Origin: Nymphaea colorata | Taxonomy: Eukaryota; Streptophyta; Magnoliopsida; Nymphaeales; Nymphaeaceae | Direction: 5' to 3' | NCBI RefSeq assembly: GCF_008831285.2 | Contig: NC_045147.1 | Location: 8,464,334-8,528,333 of the forward strand | Length of the DNA stretch: 64,000 nucleotides | Shown: piece by piece, positions 35,627-46,681 of the stretch | Numbering within the stretch: position 1 is the stretch's first letter | Layout of the letters: each line of letters begins with the position of its first letter | Position numbers and translations under genes: made by a program | The notes under the pieces: model-generated | The model's database searches: none | Seen by the model: the letters and a program-made list of their open reading frames with translations, nothing else | What the model was told of the DNA's origin: nothing

Positions 35627-36690
35627 ATTTGTAATTCAAAAATTTCAAAACAATTGTGTTTTGATAAGCAAATTCTTACCAATTTTCAAATCAACTAAGG
35701 GGCATAGTATCCCTTAGAGAAGGTTTCAAAAATGCATCAAAATTGTCAAAATTTTCAAACTCAGCCCATGTCTTGAGAACAACAGCAAGGGCATGGGCTC
35801 GAAATATGCAAGAAATTCTCAATGAAATTGAGGGATTAATGTATAGGAATTAATGTTGGTCCTGACGATTGGCACTTGTAAAGGTCTAGCATGAGACGCC
35901 ATAAGAAAAGCCCTTGTGACCTAAAAAACCTTGGCAAGATGCAAGAGAAACCTATCAAGCAAGATGAGTTGAGCATTGAGCTCGGGGTGAGTGTAGTTGT
36001 TCCTCTGGTTCAAAGCTCTACAGGCACGGGTGGGCATATGACCTATGCTTACGCCGAGAAGCTAAAAAGCAATCCACGAACATTTTGCTTATATTAAGTC
36101 TCTTAAAGCCTTCTGAATTCGAGTAAGTAAGTCTGAGGAGTGTTTTACACTTGGAACCCTAAGGCAAACTGGTCTGGGAGTTACCGGCCAAAAGCTCGCT
36201 ACAAGGGTTCAGAAGAAAAACCCGATATACTTGATATTGCACAAAGCAAACTACACAAGACCACCAAAGCAGTGGAACTCTGTAGTAGCTTTTGGGGTGA
36301 TGAGGAATTTCCCCCAGGGGTGAAGAGTAGCTCAAAAAGAAAATCAAAATTCAAAAGTTGAAGCCAATAAGTGAAAAATTAAGTAAAAAGGAGAGAAAAA
36401 ACACTTGCTGATGGTCTAGAAGGCGTCAAGGGCAAGTTCTCCAAGCATCAAATGCAAAAACTTTCACAATTGCAAGATTTTTAAACCAACATTAATTCCT
36501 CTACAAAGTCTCCCGTGAGATGGGGGAAAATCTTCTTATTTCAGGTCTATGCCTAGCATTTCCCCTCGAGTGGGGATTGTTCAACATCATTTGAAAAATA
36601 GATTTTTCAATTTTAATTTGCACAAATTTGTGCGTAAATTTTTGTTATTAAGCAAATCCTTCAACTTGCTTAATAGCAAAGAGGGGCATC
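35627..36690 (+). other. Gypsy 3' untranslated region and polypurine tract
   Basis: About 1.06 kb with no recognised domain between integrase and LTR-B. Short open frames (35891-36097, 36140-36361) match nothing. A purine-rich AAAGAGGGGCATC (36678-36690) directly precedes LTR-B and is the likely polypurine tract. Confidence 0.6.
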
Positions 36691-36960
36691 TATTAACACC
36701 CCAAAATTTTCCACGTCGGAACTAAAGCGATATCAAAATTTTACAAAAGAATTGTAAAAAATTACAATTTCAAAACTAATTTCAAATCTAAAGAACAATT
36801 TAGATTCAATTTAACCTGCGACACAAATCCCAATGCAGGATTACGAGTCCAAACTATTTGTAAATATCATTTGACATCCAAATTCAGTTAAATTGGATGT
36901 CATAAGAATTTTGCTGATTCGCATTTCGACCCCCTTTGGAAAAGTGGTGGGGTGCGAACA
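36691..36960 (+). repeat. Gypsy LTR-B, collapsed to 270 bp by internal deletion
   Basis: The first ~195 bp match the start of LTR-A (..ACACCCCAAAATTTTCC onwards) and the last ~60 bp match its end (AAGAATTTTGCTGATTCGC to GGTGCGAACA). About 3.8 kb between them is missing. The junction carries a 10-bp perfect inverted repeat TGACATCCAA/TTGGATGTCA (36872-36881 and 36893-36902). The TATA site is lost. Confidence 0.88.
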
Positions 36961-37635
36961 GATGGCACGCCTGGTGGAACCCATCATTGCTCGTCTAAGG
37001 ACCTATTTGGATCATATACAAGTTATTTTCAAAATATTGGATATCAATTACACAAAATTTTTCATAAACATTCATACCGACATCATGTAGTAATCATTGA
37101 TGAACCTCTTTCTATTTCAATTTATCCTACCCCTCCTTAATTTAGGGATTGTATGCAGCCGATTTATGCTCTCAATTTTTCAAATCTATCTCTTAGGAAT
37201 GTATGCAATAGAGTCATCTATTTCGCATTTTGTCATGAATTTTGAAAAACCAATCCTTACCTATATTTTATCCCGGTCATCATGTTGTCGGGCTATTTTT
37301 AGGACATTAGTCCAAGATATAGCCCTATAACTGGACCGCCCAATTGGACTGAGAAGTCCCCCCATTAGTACCAAAATGGACAATAGTCCCGGTATATCAA
37401 TGAGAGAACAAAGAGAATTGAAGAACCCAAATCTAGAAAACCCTTGGAGGAGTCTATGCCAGTACCATAAGTTTGGTATATAGGCATACCTTAAAATTTT
37501 GGGTAAATCAAGACTGATTTACCCATTTATTCTTCATAGGTTCCAAGACCAATTTTCAAAACAATGCATATAAGCAAGGGTCATAGGGATTGGATTATCA
37601 ATTTTTCATCAATTGCTTGTTTTGATGCATGAGAT

Positions 37636-38955
37636 GTGATGTTTTACATTGTCTCCAAACCATATCCAAACCCAATGTCAAAGCTCTTCTCGAGTCTCTA
37701 TTGGGTCAATTCATGTCAACATCTTATACTTTATCTTGTCCAGATGGACTCAGAAAGCATTTTCCCATATGACCACATCCTATTCGGATCGTGTCAAGGT
37801 CGATCCGGACTTCGCATCATCCCAAGTGGAGTCTACCTACCTTAGTGGTATCTTTCATGGTACCCAACATTTCGGTGTATGTTTTTGGACGACTTAGAAG
37901 ATTGCAGTTTCGAAGAAGCAGTCAGTCTTTTCATGCAACCTATCAATGGCAGTTTAATTCATGCAATGGCCGAGAGGTAGAACCCAAGGACCAATACATT
38001 CTGGTTCCCATGGGGTGAAATGACAATCACTGTAGATGAGTTTTCAAACATTATGGATTTGCCAGAACCAAAAGGTGACCGAAGAGGACCAATTGAAGAC
38101 CAGTTCCTCGTAAATCAATGTCAAGTCAAAACTCTAGAAATGATTCGTAGACTCACAGGAAAACAGAGTTGGCCCTTCCTAGAGAAATATGGGCATCAAT
38201 ATCTTAAACTACAAGAACTTGGTGAAACATATTCCTTATATGTCAACCCTGTTTCACTATCTAGAAATGTTACAAACAAGTACAAAAACTCCATGGTGAC
38301 TTGTACCGCGGGTCTTATCTTCTTCAACAATGAAGAACAAATAATGGATTTTCGCATTGCTCGCCTCTTCAAAAAATGGGGGCATGTCAAATTCCGTCAC
38401 ATTTCCATAGCAATGGTAACCTCGACATTCCTTTACAAAGGGCTGGCGAAATTCTCAATTGGGGACACAGACTCGATAGAAGGATGTGTCTTCACACTAC
38501 AAGCATGGTTCTTCAAACATGTGGGGACATAATCATGTCATTTTCAAAATACTGACGGCCAGTTATCCAGTATGGAGCACTACCACATGAAGATGGAGGA
38601 AGTGGATGACTCAGCCATCATTTGGGACTTCTTCGATCGAGAAGTCATCAAGTCAAGATACAACTAAAACCTAGCTAGAGGAAGTCTTCTATTGGGACCA
38701 TTCTTCATAGTTGAATACCATCTAGAGCATTGCCTCAGACAATTATTACTGCGTCAAAGGAAAGCATGTCCAATTGAGTCAGAAGGAGCCATTGTAGAGT
38801 GTGAACTAGATACCGAAGAGTGGTATGGATTATGCACCTACGCCCAACAACATTGGGAATCGTTTGCTCACTTGTATCTTATCCTTGGTCTAAGAATGGG
38901 TCCTGAATATGTAAAATGGTGGGATGTAGTCTACCCATCTATCCTTCTGTCCTAG
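37636..38955 (+). pseudogene. Gypsy ORF1, copy 2: PMD protein in one frame with four stops
   Basis: The same PMD ORF as copy 1, but the 440-codon frame from the ATG at 37636 to the TAG at 38953 is unshifted, interrupted only by TAG 37843, TAG 37978 (at the Trp of the ERW motif), TAA 38530 and TAA 38665. This gives the best view of the protein. The PMD core is TFWFPWGEMTITVDEF..IMDL (about residues 120-145). An ISIAMVTSTFLYKGLAKFSI segment with IGDTDSIEGCVFTLQAWFFK follows (about residues 260-298), typical of the PMD helical end. The C-terminus has FFIVEYHLEHCLRQLLLRQ and ends VKWWDVVYPSILLS. The first and third stops are shared with copy 1. Confidence 0.82.
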
Positions 38956-39159
38956 ATTGTCATGTCTAGCTCATTGTGGTTAAGCCAAAATTTGTCAAGT
39001 TTTGTCAAGTTGTGTTGAACTTTATCAAGTCTTGTGAATCTCATCATTCTTTCAATATGCAATTAAAATTTGTCATTTTGTCATTCGTACAAATTATCTC
39101 TCATCAATTCAAATCCTAACATTTTTAATTTTTCTTCTTGCATGGTGAACATCCGCTTT

Positions 39160-39825
39160 ATGGTTGAGACCATAAGCCAACAAAGAAGAATGATTGAAAT
39201 GGAGTTAGAGCAAACTTTTATGGGAGACAAGGAAGAAGAATCCTCCTCAGAAACACCTCGTAGGAGGATAGAAGCAAATGATCAATAATTTGAAGAATAT
39301 AGAAGATTCCAGAAATACATGATTATGTTCAAGGAAGAACAAGCTCAGGTAGAAAAGGCTAAAAAGATAGGGAAGAAAACAAAGAAATATTCATCAAACA
39401 ATTCCGACTTTTCTAAAGACACTACAACAGAATCCAGTAGTGAAGAAGAACTAAAGACTCCCAAGAAAAAGAAGAAGGAAGAATCTTAGGAAACAAAAAT
39501 TCAAGAAGACGAAAAGAAGTTGAATGCAGCTCAACTTAAAGGCAAGAACAAGTGGAATTTCACCCATGAAGATTTATACGAAAGTTTCAAAAATGACAAT
39601 CATATAAAAAACTTGCTTAAAAAATTATCAAATTTGATGGCCTTAGAGACCCAGAGGCACATTTGGCCATGTTCTTTGGCAGAATGCTACAAATTTCACT
39701 ACAATCACAGGGCCCACTTTCGATGTTTCCCAAGAAGTTTGGAAGGAACTGCAGCATAGTGGTACCAGAAGCAAATCAATTCAGTTGAACTAAAAATTTT
39801 TGACAAACTAATCAACCTTCTCATT
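39160..39825 (+). pseudogene. Gypsy gag, copy 2, truncated
   Basis: It starts at ATG 39160 and parallels 29535-30205 of copy 1: MVET.SQQRR opening, acidic/basic stretch, DPEAHLAMFFG and the FPRSLEGTAA region. It stops abruptly at TCTCATTGAAA, where the sequence jumps into the middle of the LTR. Stops at 39286, 39487 and 39757 are present. No pol follows in this copy. Confidence 0.8.
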
Positions 39826-41865
39826 GAAAATGCCTATTAGGGATGGATATATTCTTGTGAATGTGATCCACTCATGCATGGCAACATGATGGATGAATTA
39901 GCTTGAGTATTGTTGTTTTCATTCTCATTTAAAGTTGTTCAGATTCATGTCTTTCAAAATTTAATTGATCAAGGGTGGTAGAGGAGATTAGAAACAAGTT
40001 TTCAATCTTCCTACGTAAAAGAACCCAGCCATGAATCATCATGATTCATGAGTCATGCGGTCCCTTGATTAAATTTCATTTTGAAGAGTAAGATATATAT
40101 ATATATATATATATACATATATATACATATATATTGTTATATATATACACGTGCAATCTCTTCTTAAAAATCATTTTTCTCTTTTAAAATCAGGTTGGAA
40201 CACGTTTCCAAACTGGTTTTTAAAAAGGGGGATCATTTTGTTGATTTTCATAGTGCAAGGCCATGAAATCATTTTCATTTTATTTTTATTTAATTTTAGC
40301 AATCTATACATAAAATGTATGCAAGTTGCTGGAATTAGACGATGATTTTTGAGAATTAGCTTAAAAATGTCAAATTTCATATATTTGCGATGCCAATTTT
40401 CAGCCATAAAGTGGTTGTATTTTGAAGGACAATAAAAATGTTCTACTCCTACCTAATCGGCTCTCTAAAAGCCTTTTAGAAATTTTTGATTTTCTCTACC
40501 AATTTTCAGGCTTACATGTGATTGATTGAGTCTCAAAAATAATGTAAGATCACATTTCAAAAACCATAGTCTTTGTATCCCTTAAAGAACAAGATCAAAA
40601 GTGTTTTTATAGTCCAAGAAATGAATGGATCTTCTAGGACAAGAATATAAAATTTTGTTTGATTTTGGGAAGAAAGAAAGGTTCTTAGAACTCCATGATA
40701 TGGATGAGAACTTGTGGCACATGATGTTTGCCAACTTGATGCTTAGTTCATATGGAGTAAAACTGAATTTGATCATTTTCCAAAGAGTCGAACTCTCTTA
40801 GAATCAATATTTTAATTTTTATCCATTCAAATCAGAATAAAATCTGATTTTATGAAAATTTTGAGGAAAAAGGATGATCTACATTTCTTCCATATTTTAA
40901 AGTTCGATTTCATCCTCATTTGCCTAGTTCTTAATTGTTTTGAGTATCTCATCTATGACTCAAGCTTATGGACTACATCTCTAATTCATGTGCTTAATAA
41001 TATAATAAGCACATTTAGAGAAAGTCCTACATTTAATAAAAATCAATCTTCATTCATAGATTGTATGACGTGTGATTGCAATGAATGAATCTTGAGAGAT
41101 TATGAGAGAGAGAAGAATGAATGTTTCATATAGTTTCCCTTTTCATCTCAAGCATTCACTTTCACTTAAAATCAATAGCACCACGTGCACATTATCAAGA
41201 AGTTAAGTGATTCAACTTTGAGTTGCAAAAAGTGACCAAGTCATATTGCAACAAGAATTTGTAAATTTCACTTAATTTCAAAAGAAAACACAAGCAATGC
41301 ATTCACAATTTTGACTAAAATATGTTTAGAAAACAATATGTTTTCTAACAATTTAGAACCTATGTTCTATCAAAAGAAGAACTCAAAATCAATTTTGTTT
41401 GCTAAGGAAACTTAGTTATTTCCCCGAAAGTTGATCATCATTTAAACACATCATATTGAGTTCACAACGAAGAACTCAATCTCAAATCTTTAAAATCCTC
41501 AAAAATTGTGGATTTCAAATCAAATGACACCAAAACAAAGGTTTTTAAATTAACTTGAAAACTCTCCAATCTTTAAATCCATTTTCAAAACAAGTTCAAT
41601 TCATTTATTCAAAATGAATTTTGGTTCTTGAATCCAAAATCTCAATGGATAAGCATATAGAATTTGCATCAATAACTCGTACATGATCCAAGTAATCCTT
41701 AGTCCATGGTCTAATTACCCCTGCTAAAGGCGACAGGAACGGTTGGACCTCGTACCGACGGGCATATCCCTTTCTCTTGAAAATGTTTCTTCAAAACATC
41801 AATTTTAGAAGAATTTTATTGATTCGCATTTTGACCCCCTTTGGGAAAGGGCTGAGGTGCGAACA
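39826..41865 (+). repeat. Gypsy LTR-C, right half only (2.04 kb)
   Basis: It matches LTR-A from about 25326 to 27339 almost throughout and ends GGTGCGAACA at 41865. The left end is fused to gag codons through a shared TGAAA. Another difference from LTR-A is a longer TA tract near 40092-40144. Confidence 0.9.
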
Positions 41866-42590
41866 AATGGCTATAAGTTTTCATATGAGCACCGAGTCTT
41901 GAGGTAGCAAGAAAACTTTCATTCTTCTCTATAAAAATGTTAAGTTTATTCTCTTCCATTTGAAGCTCCGCTATAGTCTTATTCATGGATAACACTTTAT
42001 GTCTATAAAGTAAAGAGGTTTTGACCTCATCATAGTCTGGTCTAAGACCAAGAACAAATTTATAAAATTTCTCCCTTGAATTTGTTTTTCTCTTAGCACT
42101 ATGTCTTTTGGATCAAATCATTCAGATTCAAATAAGGCTACTTCATCACATAATTATTTTATCTCTCCCATGCACTCCTTCATAGATTTATCTCCTTGTT
42201 GGAGACTTGCAATTTTCATTTGAATGTTGCACATGTAGGCTACATCCTTCATAGTATGAGATTTCTTGAGGAATTCCCAAGCTTCATGAGCAAAGTAATG
42301 TTTTGTTATTTAACTTATTGTTGTAGTGTCAACACAAGAAAGAATTCGTGTAATGATTTTGTAGTATCCTATCTTTCATTTTTTGTCATATTCATTCACA
42401 ACCTTATCTTTTGTGATTTCATCTCATTCATTTATGGTTTGGTTAAGACTAATTGTGGTTCACTTTTAGACCCATCAACAAGTCCCCACAATCCTTAACT
42501 TCCAATGAAGTGTTTCATAGTTCTTGTCCAATGAACATAATTAGATGAAATAAGCTTAGGAAGAGGAATATAAGTAGTTCTATTATCCAT
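41866..42590 (-). pseudogene. Copia-2 gag 5' part, right of nested insertion
   Basis: In sense it starts at ATG 42590 with MDNRTTYIPLPKLISSNYVH and WTRTMKHFIG, a standard copia gag N-terminus (binding-to-substrate YxxWxxxM). It continues to the left with several frame changes until SRLGAHMKTYSHF at the gypsy junction. The rest of gag lies at 22901-23275. Confidence 0.8.
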
Positions 42591-42919
42591 GATGTGCACT
42601 TTGTATATATATAGTTGAGTTGTTGAGGTAACTCTAAGATGAAAATAGAAACAAAAACAACAACAAGAGAACTTGAGACAACACCAAAACAGTAAATGAA
42701 AATTAGCAAGATAGAAGCTTGTGACAACACCAACAACAGCCACAAAAGTTAGTGAGATATCCATAAAAGCTACCAAAGATCGGCAAGAAGACAGCTCCTC
42801 TTGTGCAAAACGGCAGCCAATACTTCCATCAAATAGTTGGTGTGCTTCAAAACTATGAATAGGCAACAAGGACTAATTTTTCAAGATTTTGAAAATCAGC
42901 AAATGAAGAGCCAAATTAT

Positions 42920-42932
42920 GGATCTGATACCA
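42920..42932 (-). other. Copia-2 primer binding site
   Basis: Sense TGGTATCAGATCC abuts the 5' LTR. It matches the initiator-tRNA-Met complement TGGTATCAGAGC of plant copia elements except for one base. Confidence 0.85.
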
Positions 42933-43379
42933 TGTAAATCAGGTTTGAACTTAATAATAGAAACACTTTAAGAATCATACTCTTGAAAATACCAGCCACT
43001 CCAATAAATCACACAAAAAGATACCACAAACTAGAGGTGAGAAAGTTGTATTCAATCTCAAATAATACACAAAAATAGGCCTCAAACACCACACAAAGCA
43101 AGAGACCCAAGTCCCTTATTTATAAAATAAAGAAAGAAAAAAGAAAGAGAAAAGGAGCTAGTTGTTTTTCATGTATTTTTTTGTAAATAAAAAAATAAAA
43201 CATATACAGAAAAATATATGAAAAATAAAAGGAAAATAAGTACAAAAAAGCCTATGCATACATACATATATTTATATATACAAATCATACATCAAACTAA
43301 TAGGAGTTTGATAGATATGATAGTACATATAAAAACATATATGTATTCTTACATTAGAGCTAATCCTTAAATTTTAACA
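42933..43379 (-). repeat. Copia-2 5' LTR (447 bp)
   Basis: Sense start TGTTAAAATTTAAGG at 43379, end ..CTGATTTACA at 42933. Clearly homologous to 19453-19960 but about 60 bp shorter and diverged, so the insertion is old. The TATA/hairpin module is at 43100-43123 (one stem mismatch). Confidence 0.87.
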
Positions 43380-43384
43380 AGAGA
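43380..43384. repeat. Copia-2 5-bp target-site duplication (right copy)
   Basis: AGAGA, identical to 19448-19452. Confidence 0.85.
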
Positions 43385-44204
43385 GGTTTGAGACATTGTA
43401 TCAGCCTACTATATAAGACTGTTCGTAATCTGGCTTTTGATAGCTTTTTGATTAATGAAGTAATTGGGGTTTTGTTTCCCTAATTTGGTGTGTGCGTGGT
43501 TTGCTAGTGCTAATTTGATAGTCAGCAGCTATCAACTTTGCATAGCATAATTCTACTTGGTGCAAAAGTTTAACAAACCTGTTCTATATACATGTATGCA
43601 ATAAGCTACCACAAAGTTAATTGATAGAATGCAAACAATATAATGTGATAGAACATAGAGCTTAGTAACTCATGTAATACATAAAACAAAATCTAAACTA
43701 AGCACCACGTTGTGCTGGAATCAAGCAAAATGGCAAACAAAGACTAAACCAAAATTTGATAATATCGTGTGTTGTCTAGAATTTAAGTATTGTATGTAAG
43801 TGAATGCTAACATTGGATAGAATGAAGAAGAATCAGCAATATGTTTACAAACATATTTGAAGTATGAAACTTGCACTATCTGCACAGAGTTGGCTTGTAG
43901 GTTCACACTTGAATTGTTAGCAAGTTGTATACAATTTGAAAATTAACTACGACTCCAATGAGCTGTAACTCTTTCTCATGTTTTCCAACATGAGATTTTC
44001 GTCTTTCAAACGATTCAGCTCTTACTGAAGAGTCACCGCCTACCACTCCAAAAAGAGAAACTCATTTCATTTCACCCAAGTATCGGGATTATCATATGAG
44101 AATATATGCATATACATATGTACTTCATGATACATGACTAATTAGTATGCACTGGTGAGCTCATCTCATTCTTAGTTTGATCAACATCTACAGAATGCTG
44201 GCAC
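43385..44204. other. Unassigned stretch between copia-2 and copia-3
   Basis: AT-rich; continues the host DNA interrupted by copia-2. No coding domain, tRNA or repeat recognised. Confidence 0.45.
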
Positions 44205-46362
44205 TTGGAGCTTGTTTTATCCAAAAATGTTCCCAAAAACTTTTGGGCTAAGGTTGTTTTGACATCAACCTATTTGATTAATAGAATGCCCACCAAACTT
44301 TTGAAACATATTTCTCAATTTGAAAAATTACACAATATTAGACCTAATTACAATAGAATTAAGGTCTTTCATGGCAAATGTTTTGTTTTAAGTAACAAAG
44401 ATGACAAGCTTTCCTCCAAAGCTATTAATTGTGTGTTCATTGGGTATTTGGAAACATAAAAGGGTTATAGATGTTATGATATTGAAAGAGACAAAGTATA
44501 TATGATTAAAAATGTGATCTTTTTGAAAAATGAAGATGGTTTTAAAAATAAGCCCAAGCAACTAGAAGATTATGTTTTTCTGTGGACTGATTATGATGAT
44601 GATGATGATTCCGATGATGAGGAACAAGTTGAAGAAGTTAAAGAAGATAGTCCTACTGTTCTCAATCCTCCAAGAGACATTATTGTTATAGGAGAAGGGG
44701 TCATGCAACCCAAGAAACTAATCAATCCAATCTTAAAAGATCCCAAAGACATATTAGGTGTCCTCAAAGATTTATTTCATACGAGTCTTTTTTCCTAAAT
44801 ATCGAGCTTGTCTTATGGCACATCATTCTTTTTATGAACTATCATCTTATCTTGAGGCTAAGGAAGATCCAAATTGGATTGAGGCCATGAATCATGAGCT
44901 TAAAACCCTCTGAAGTAATGAGACCTGGGATATTGTTTCTCTACCAATATGGAAAAAGACCATATGATGTCGTTGGATTCATAAAGTCAAAACTAGAAAT
45001 GATGAGGCATTAGAAAGGTATAAGGCTAGACTTGTTGCTAAAGGTTATGCCCAAAAATATGAGATTGATTATGAAGAAACTTTTGCTCTTGTTGCCCGTA
45101 TGACCTCCGTTAGAACTCTTATTGCCATTGCTTCAACTAAATAATAGTCTATTTTTCAAATGGATGTTAAAAAAGCTTTTCTAAATGATAAGTTAAATGA
45201 AAAAGTCTTTATGAGTGCACCTCCTGGACTCAATCTACCTCAGGACAAAGTGTTACGACTTAATTGAAGCTCTTTATGGTTTAAAACAAGATCCCAAGGC
45301 TTGGTTTTACAAATTTAGTAGTGTTACGTTTGATCAAGGTTTTCAATCTTGCTATTCAGATACTGTCATGTTTGTGAAAAACACTTCAGTATGTATAATT
45401 GTTTTGCTGTTGTATGTTGATGATATGGTAATTACTAGCAATGATGGTAAAGGAATCATAGAGACAAAACAATTTCTTAAGAATTGTTTTCAAATAACTG
45501 ATTTGGGAAGACTAATATATTTTATTGGAATTGAAGTTGCCTATAGCAAACGAGATTATTTGCTTTCACAAATGAAGTTTGGTAGTGAATTAATTGATAG
45601 AGCAGGTATTTTAGACAACAAAATGGTAGATACTCCAGAAGCTTTAGGAGTAAAAATGAAGATTGATGATGGAGAGATATTAGAGAATCCTACTCCTTTT
45701 TGAAAAATTGCTGGTGCTCTCTCTTATCTCTCCATCTCCAGACTAGATATTTTTCATGCCGTTTATGTTATAAGTCAATTTCAACAAAAACCCACTTCAG
45801 TATACATGGGAGTAGCAATGCGAATTGTATGTTATGTGAAAAACACAATCAATAAAGGACTTTTCTTGTCTTCATCTTCTATATTAGAATTAGTTGCTTA
45901 TACAGATGCTGATTGGGGTGAAGATCCCAATAATAGGCACTCCACCACTAGTTTTTGTGTGTTTTTAAATAATTCCTTAATTTTTTGCCGATGCAAGAAA
46001 TAGAATAAGGTGTCTCTATCATCAAAAGAAGCTTAATATCGAGCCATGACATCTACAACAATGAAAATTATGCGGTTCAAAAGTTTGTTGAAAGATATGA
46101 GAATTCATATCATGGATCCTGTCAAGCTTTGTTGTGACAACAAGAGTGCAATCTATATTGCTAGCAATTACACATTTCACAAAAAAACAAAGCATATAAA
46201 GACGGACTGCCATTATTTTCATGAAGATTTTCTTTAGAAAAACATTGATCTCTCCTATGTTTCATCATAATATCAACTAGGCGATTTCTTCACCAAGGCT
46301 CTTGCTATTGCCAGGTTTCAATTTCTTCTTGGTAAACCTTCGGTTATCACATCGTAAGTTTA
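44205..46362 (+). pseudogene. Copia-3 integrase C-terminus, RT and RNase H
   Basis: Integrase C-terminal GYLET..KGYRCYDIERDKV (44440-44500), then an acidic linker with a run of Asp codons (44598-44625). RT: WIHKVKTRNDEALERYKARL (about 44970-45030), LVAKGYAQ, IFQMDVKKAFLN, LYGLKQDPKAWFYKF, and catalytic LLLYVDDMVITS (about 45400-45440) inside the open piece 45215-45703. RNase H: AYTDADWGEDPNNRHSTTS (45895-45955), LCCDNKSAIYIASN (about 46125-46170), and the C-terminal FFTKAL (about 46290). Fewer stops than in copia-1, but TAG/TGA codons remain (for example 44457, 44797, 45142 and 45701). Confidence 0.86.
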
Positions 46363-46375
46363 AAGGGGGGGGGGG

Positions 46376-46394
46376 TGTTAGAATGTATGTATCC

Positions 46395-46484
<90 letters not shown>

Positions 46485-46681
46485 CATATATTATTCATAT
46501 ATATATATTTAATAATCTAATATATGTCTTATATATATATATGTAATTATATATATATTTATTTTATTTGGGTACTTAGGACACTTATGTTACTTTTCAT
46601 TTCTTTATGTATTTTTCCTTTTTTCTGTATTTTCTGTCTTCCATTTTTACCCTTTTCTTTTTCTGTTTTATCTAAAGGAAG
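46376..46681 (+). repeat. Copia-3 3' LTR, partial, with (AT)n tract
   Basis: TGTTAGAATGTATGTATCCC follows a run of eleven G (polypurine tract). The (AT)n at 46397-46482 and smaller TA tracts match the layout of the copia-1 LTR. The LTR similarity is lost at about 46675 where the 149-bp hairpin begins. Confidence 0.75.

Larger units (their letters stand above)
23276..41865 (+). mobile_element. Tat-like Ty3/gypsy array: LTR-internal-LTR-internal-LTR, nested in copia-2
   Basis: The array begins TGTTCGCACC and ends GGTGCGAACA, a perfect 10-bp inverted pair. Layout: LTR-A 23276-27339; internal-1 27340-36690 with PMD ORF, gag, protease, RT, two RNase H domains and integrase; LTR-B 36691-36960 (internally deleted); internal-2 36961-39825 with PMD ORF and truncated gag; LTR-C 39826-41865 (second half only). 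Long LTRs, an extra ORF before gag and a second RNase H point to the Tat/Ogre side of plant Ty3/gypsy. No clean 5-bp duplication exists (GGAGG left, AATGG right), although AAATG occurs close to both ends. All genes are interrupted. Confidence 0.88.
19453..43379 (-). mobile_element. Copia-2: complete Ty1/copia element split by nested gypsy DNA
   Basis: Minus-strand element with a 5' LTR at 42933-43379, an adjacent initiator-Met-type primer binding site (42920-42932), gag from 42590, protease, integrase, RT, RNase H and a 3' LTR at 19453-19960. A perfect AGAGA duplication flanks it. Inside gag, between the part encoding SRLGAHMKTY (about 41880-41915) and the zinc-knuckle part (about 23180-23230), 18.6 kb of Ty3/gypsy DNA (23276-41865) is inserted. 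Without that insert the element is about 5.3 kb, a normal copia size. All coding parts contain stops and shifts. It is a relative of copia-1 and copia-3. Confidence 0.9.
44205..46681 (+). mobile_element. Copia-3: 5'-truncated Ty1/copia element with partial 3' LTR
   Basis: Homology to copia-1 begins inside the integrase C-terminus (KNVPKNFWAKVVLTSTYLIN, 44220) and continues through RT and RNase H to the LTR start at 46376. Everything upstream is missing. The LTR is cut at about 46681 by a hairpin sequence. Confidence 0.82.

Noticed and set aside
42324-42340. TTGTAGTG as possible opposite end of the CACTA-like sequence
   Set aside because: It lies inside copia-2 gag, lacks further similarity to the 8088 terminus, and is 34 kb away across several independent insertions.
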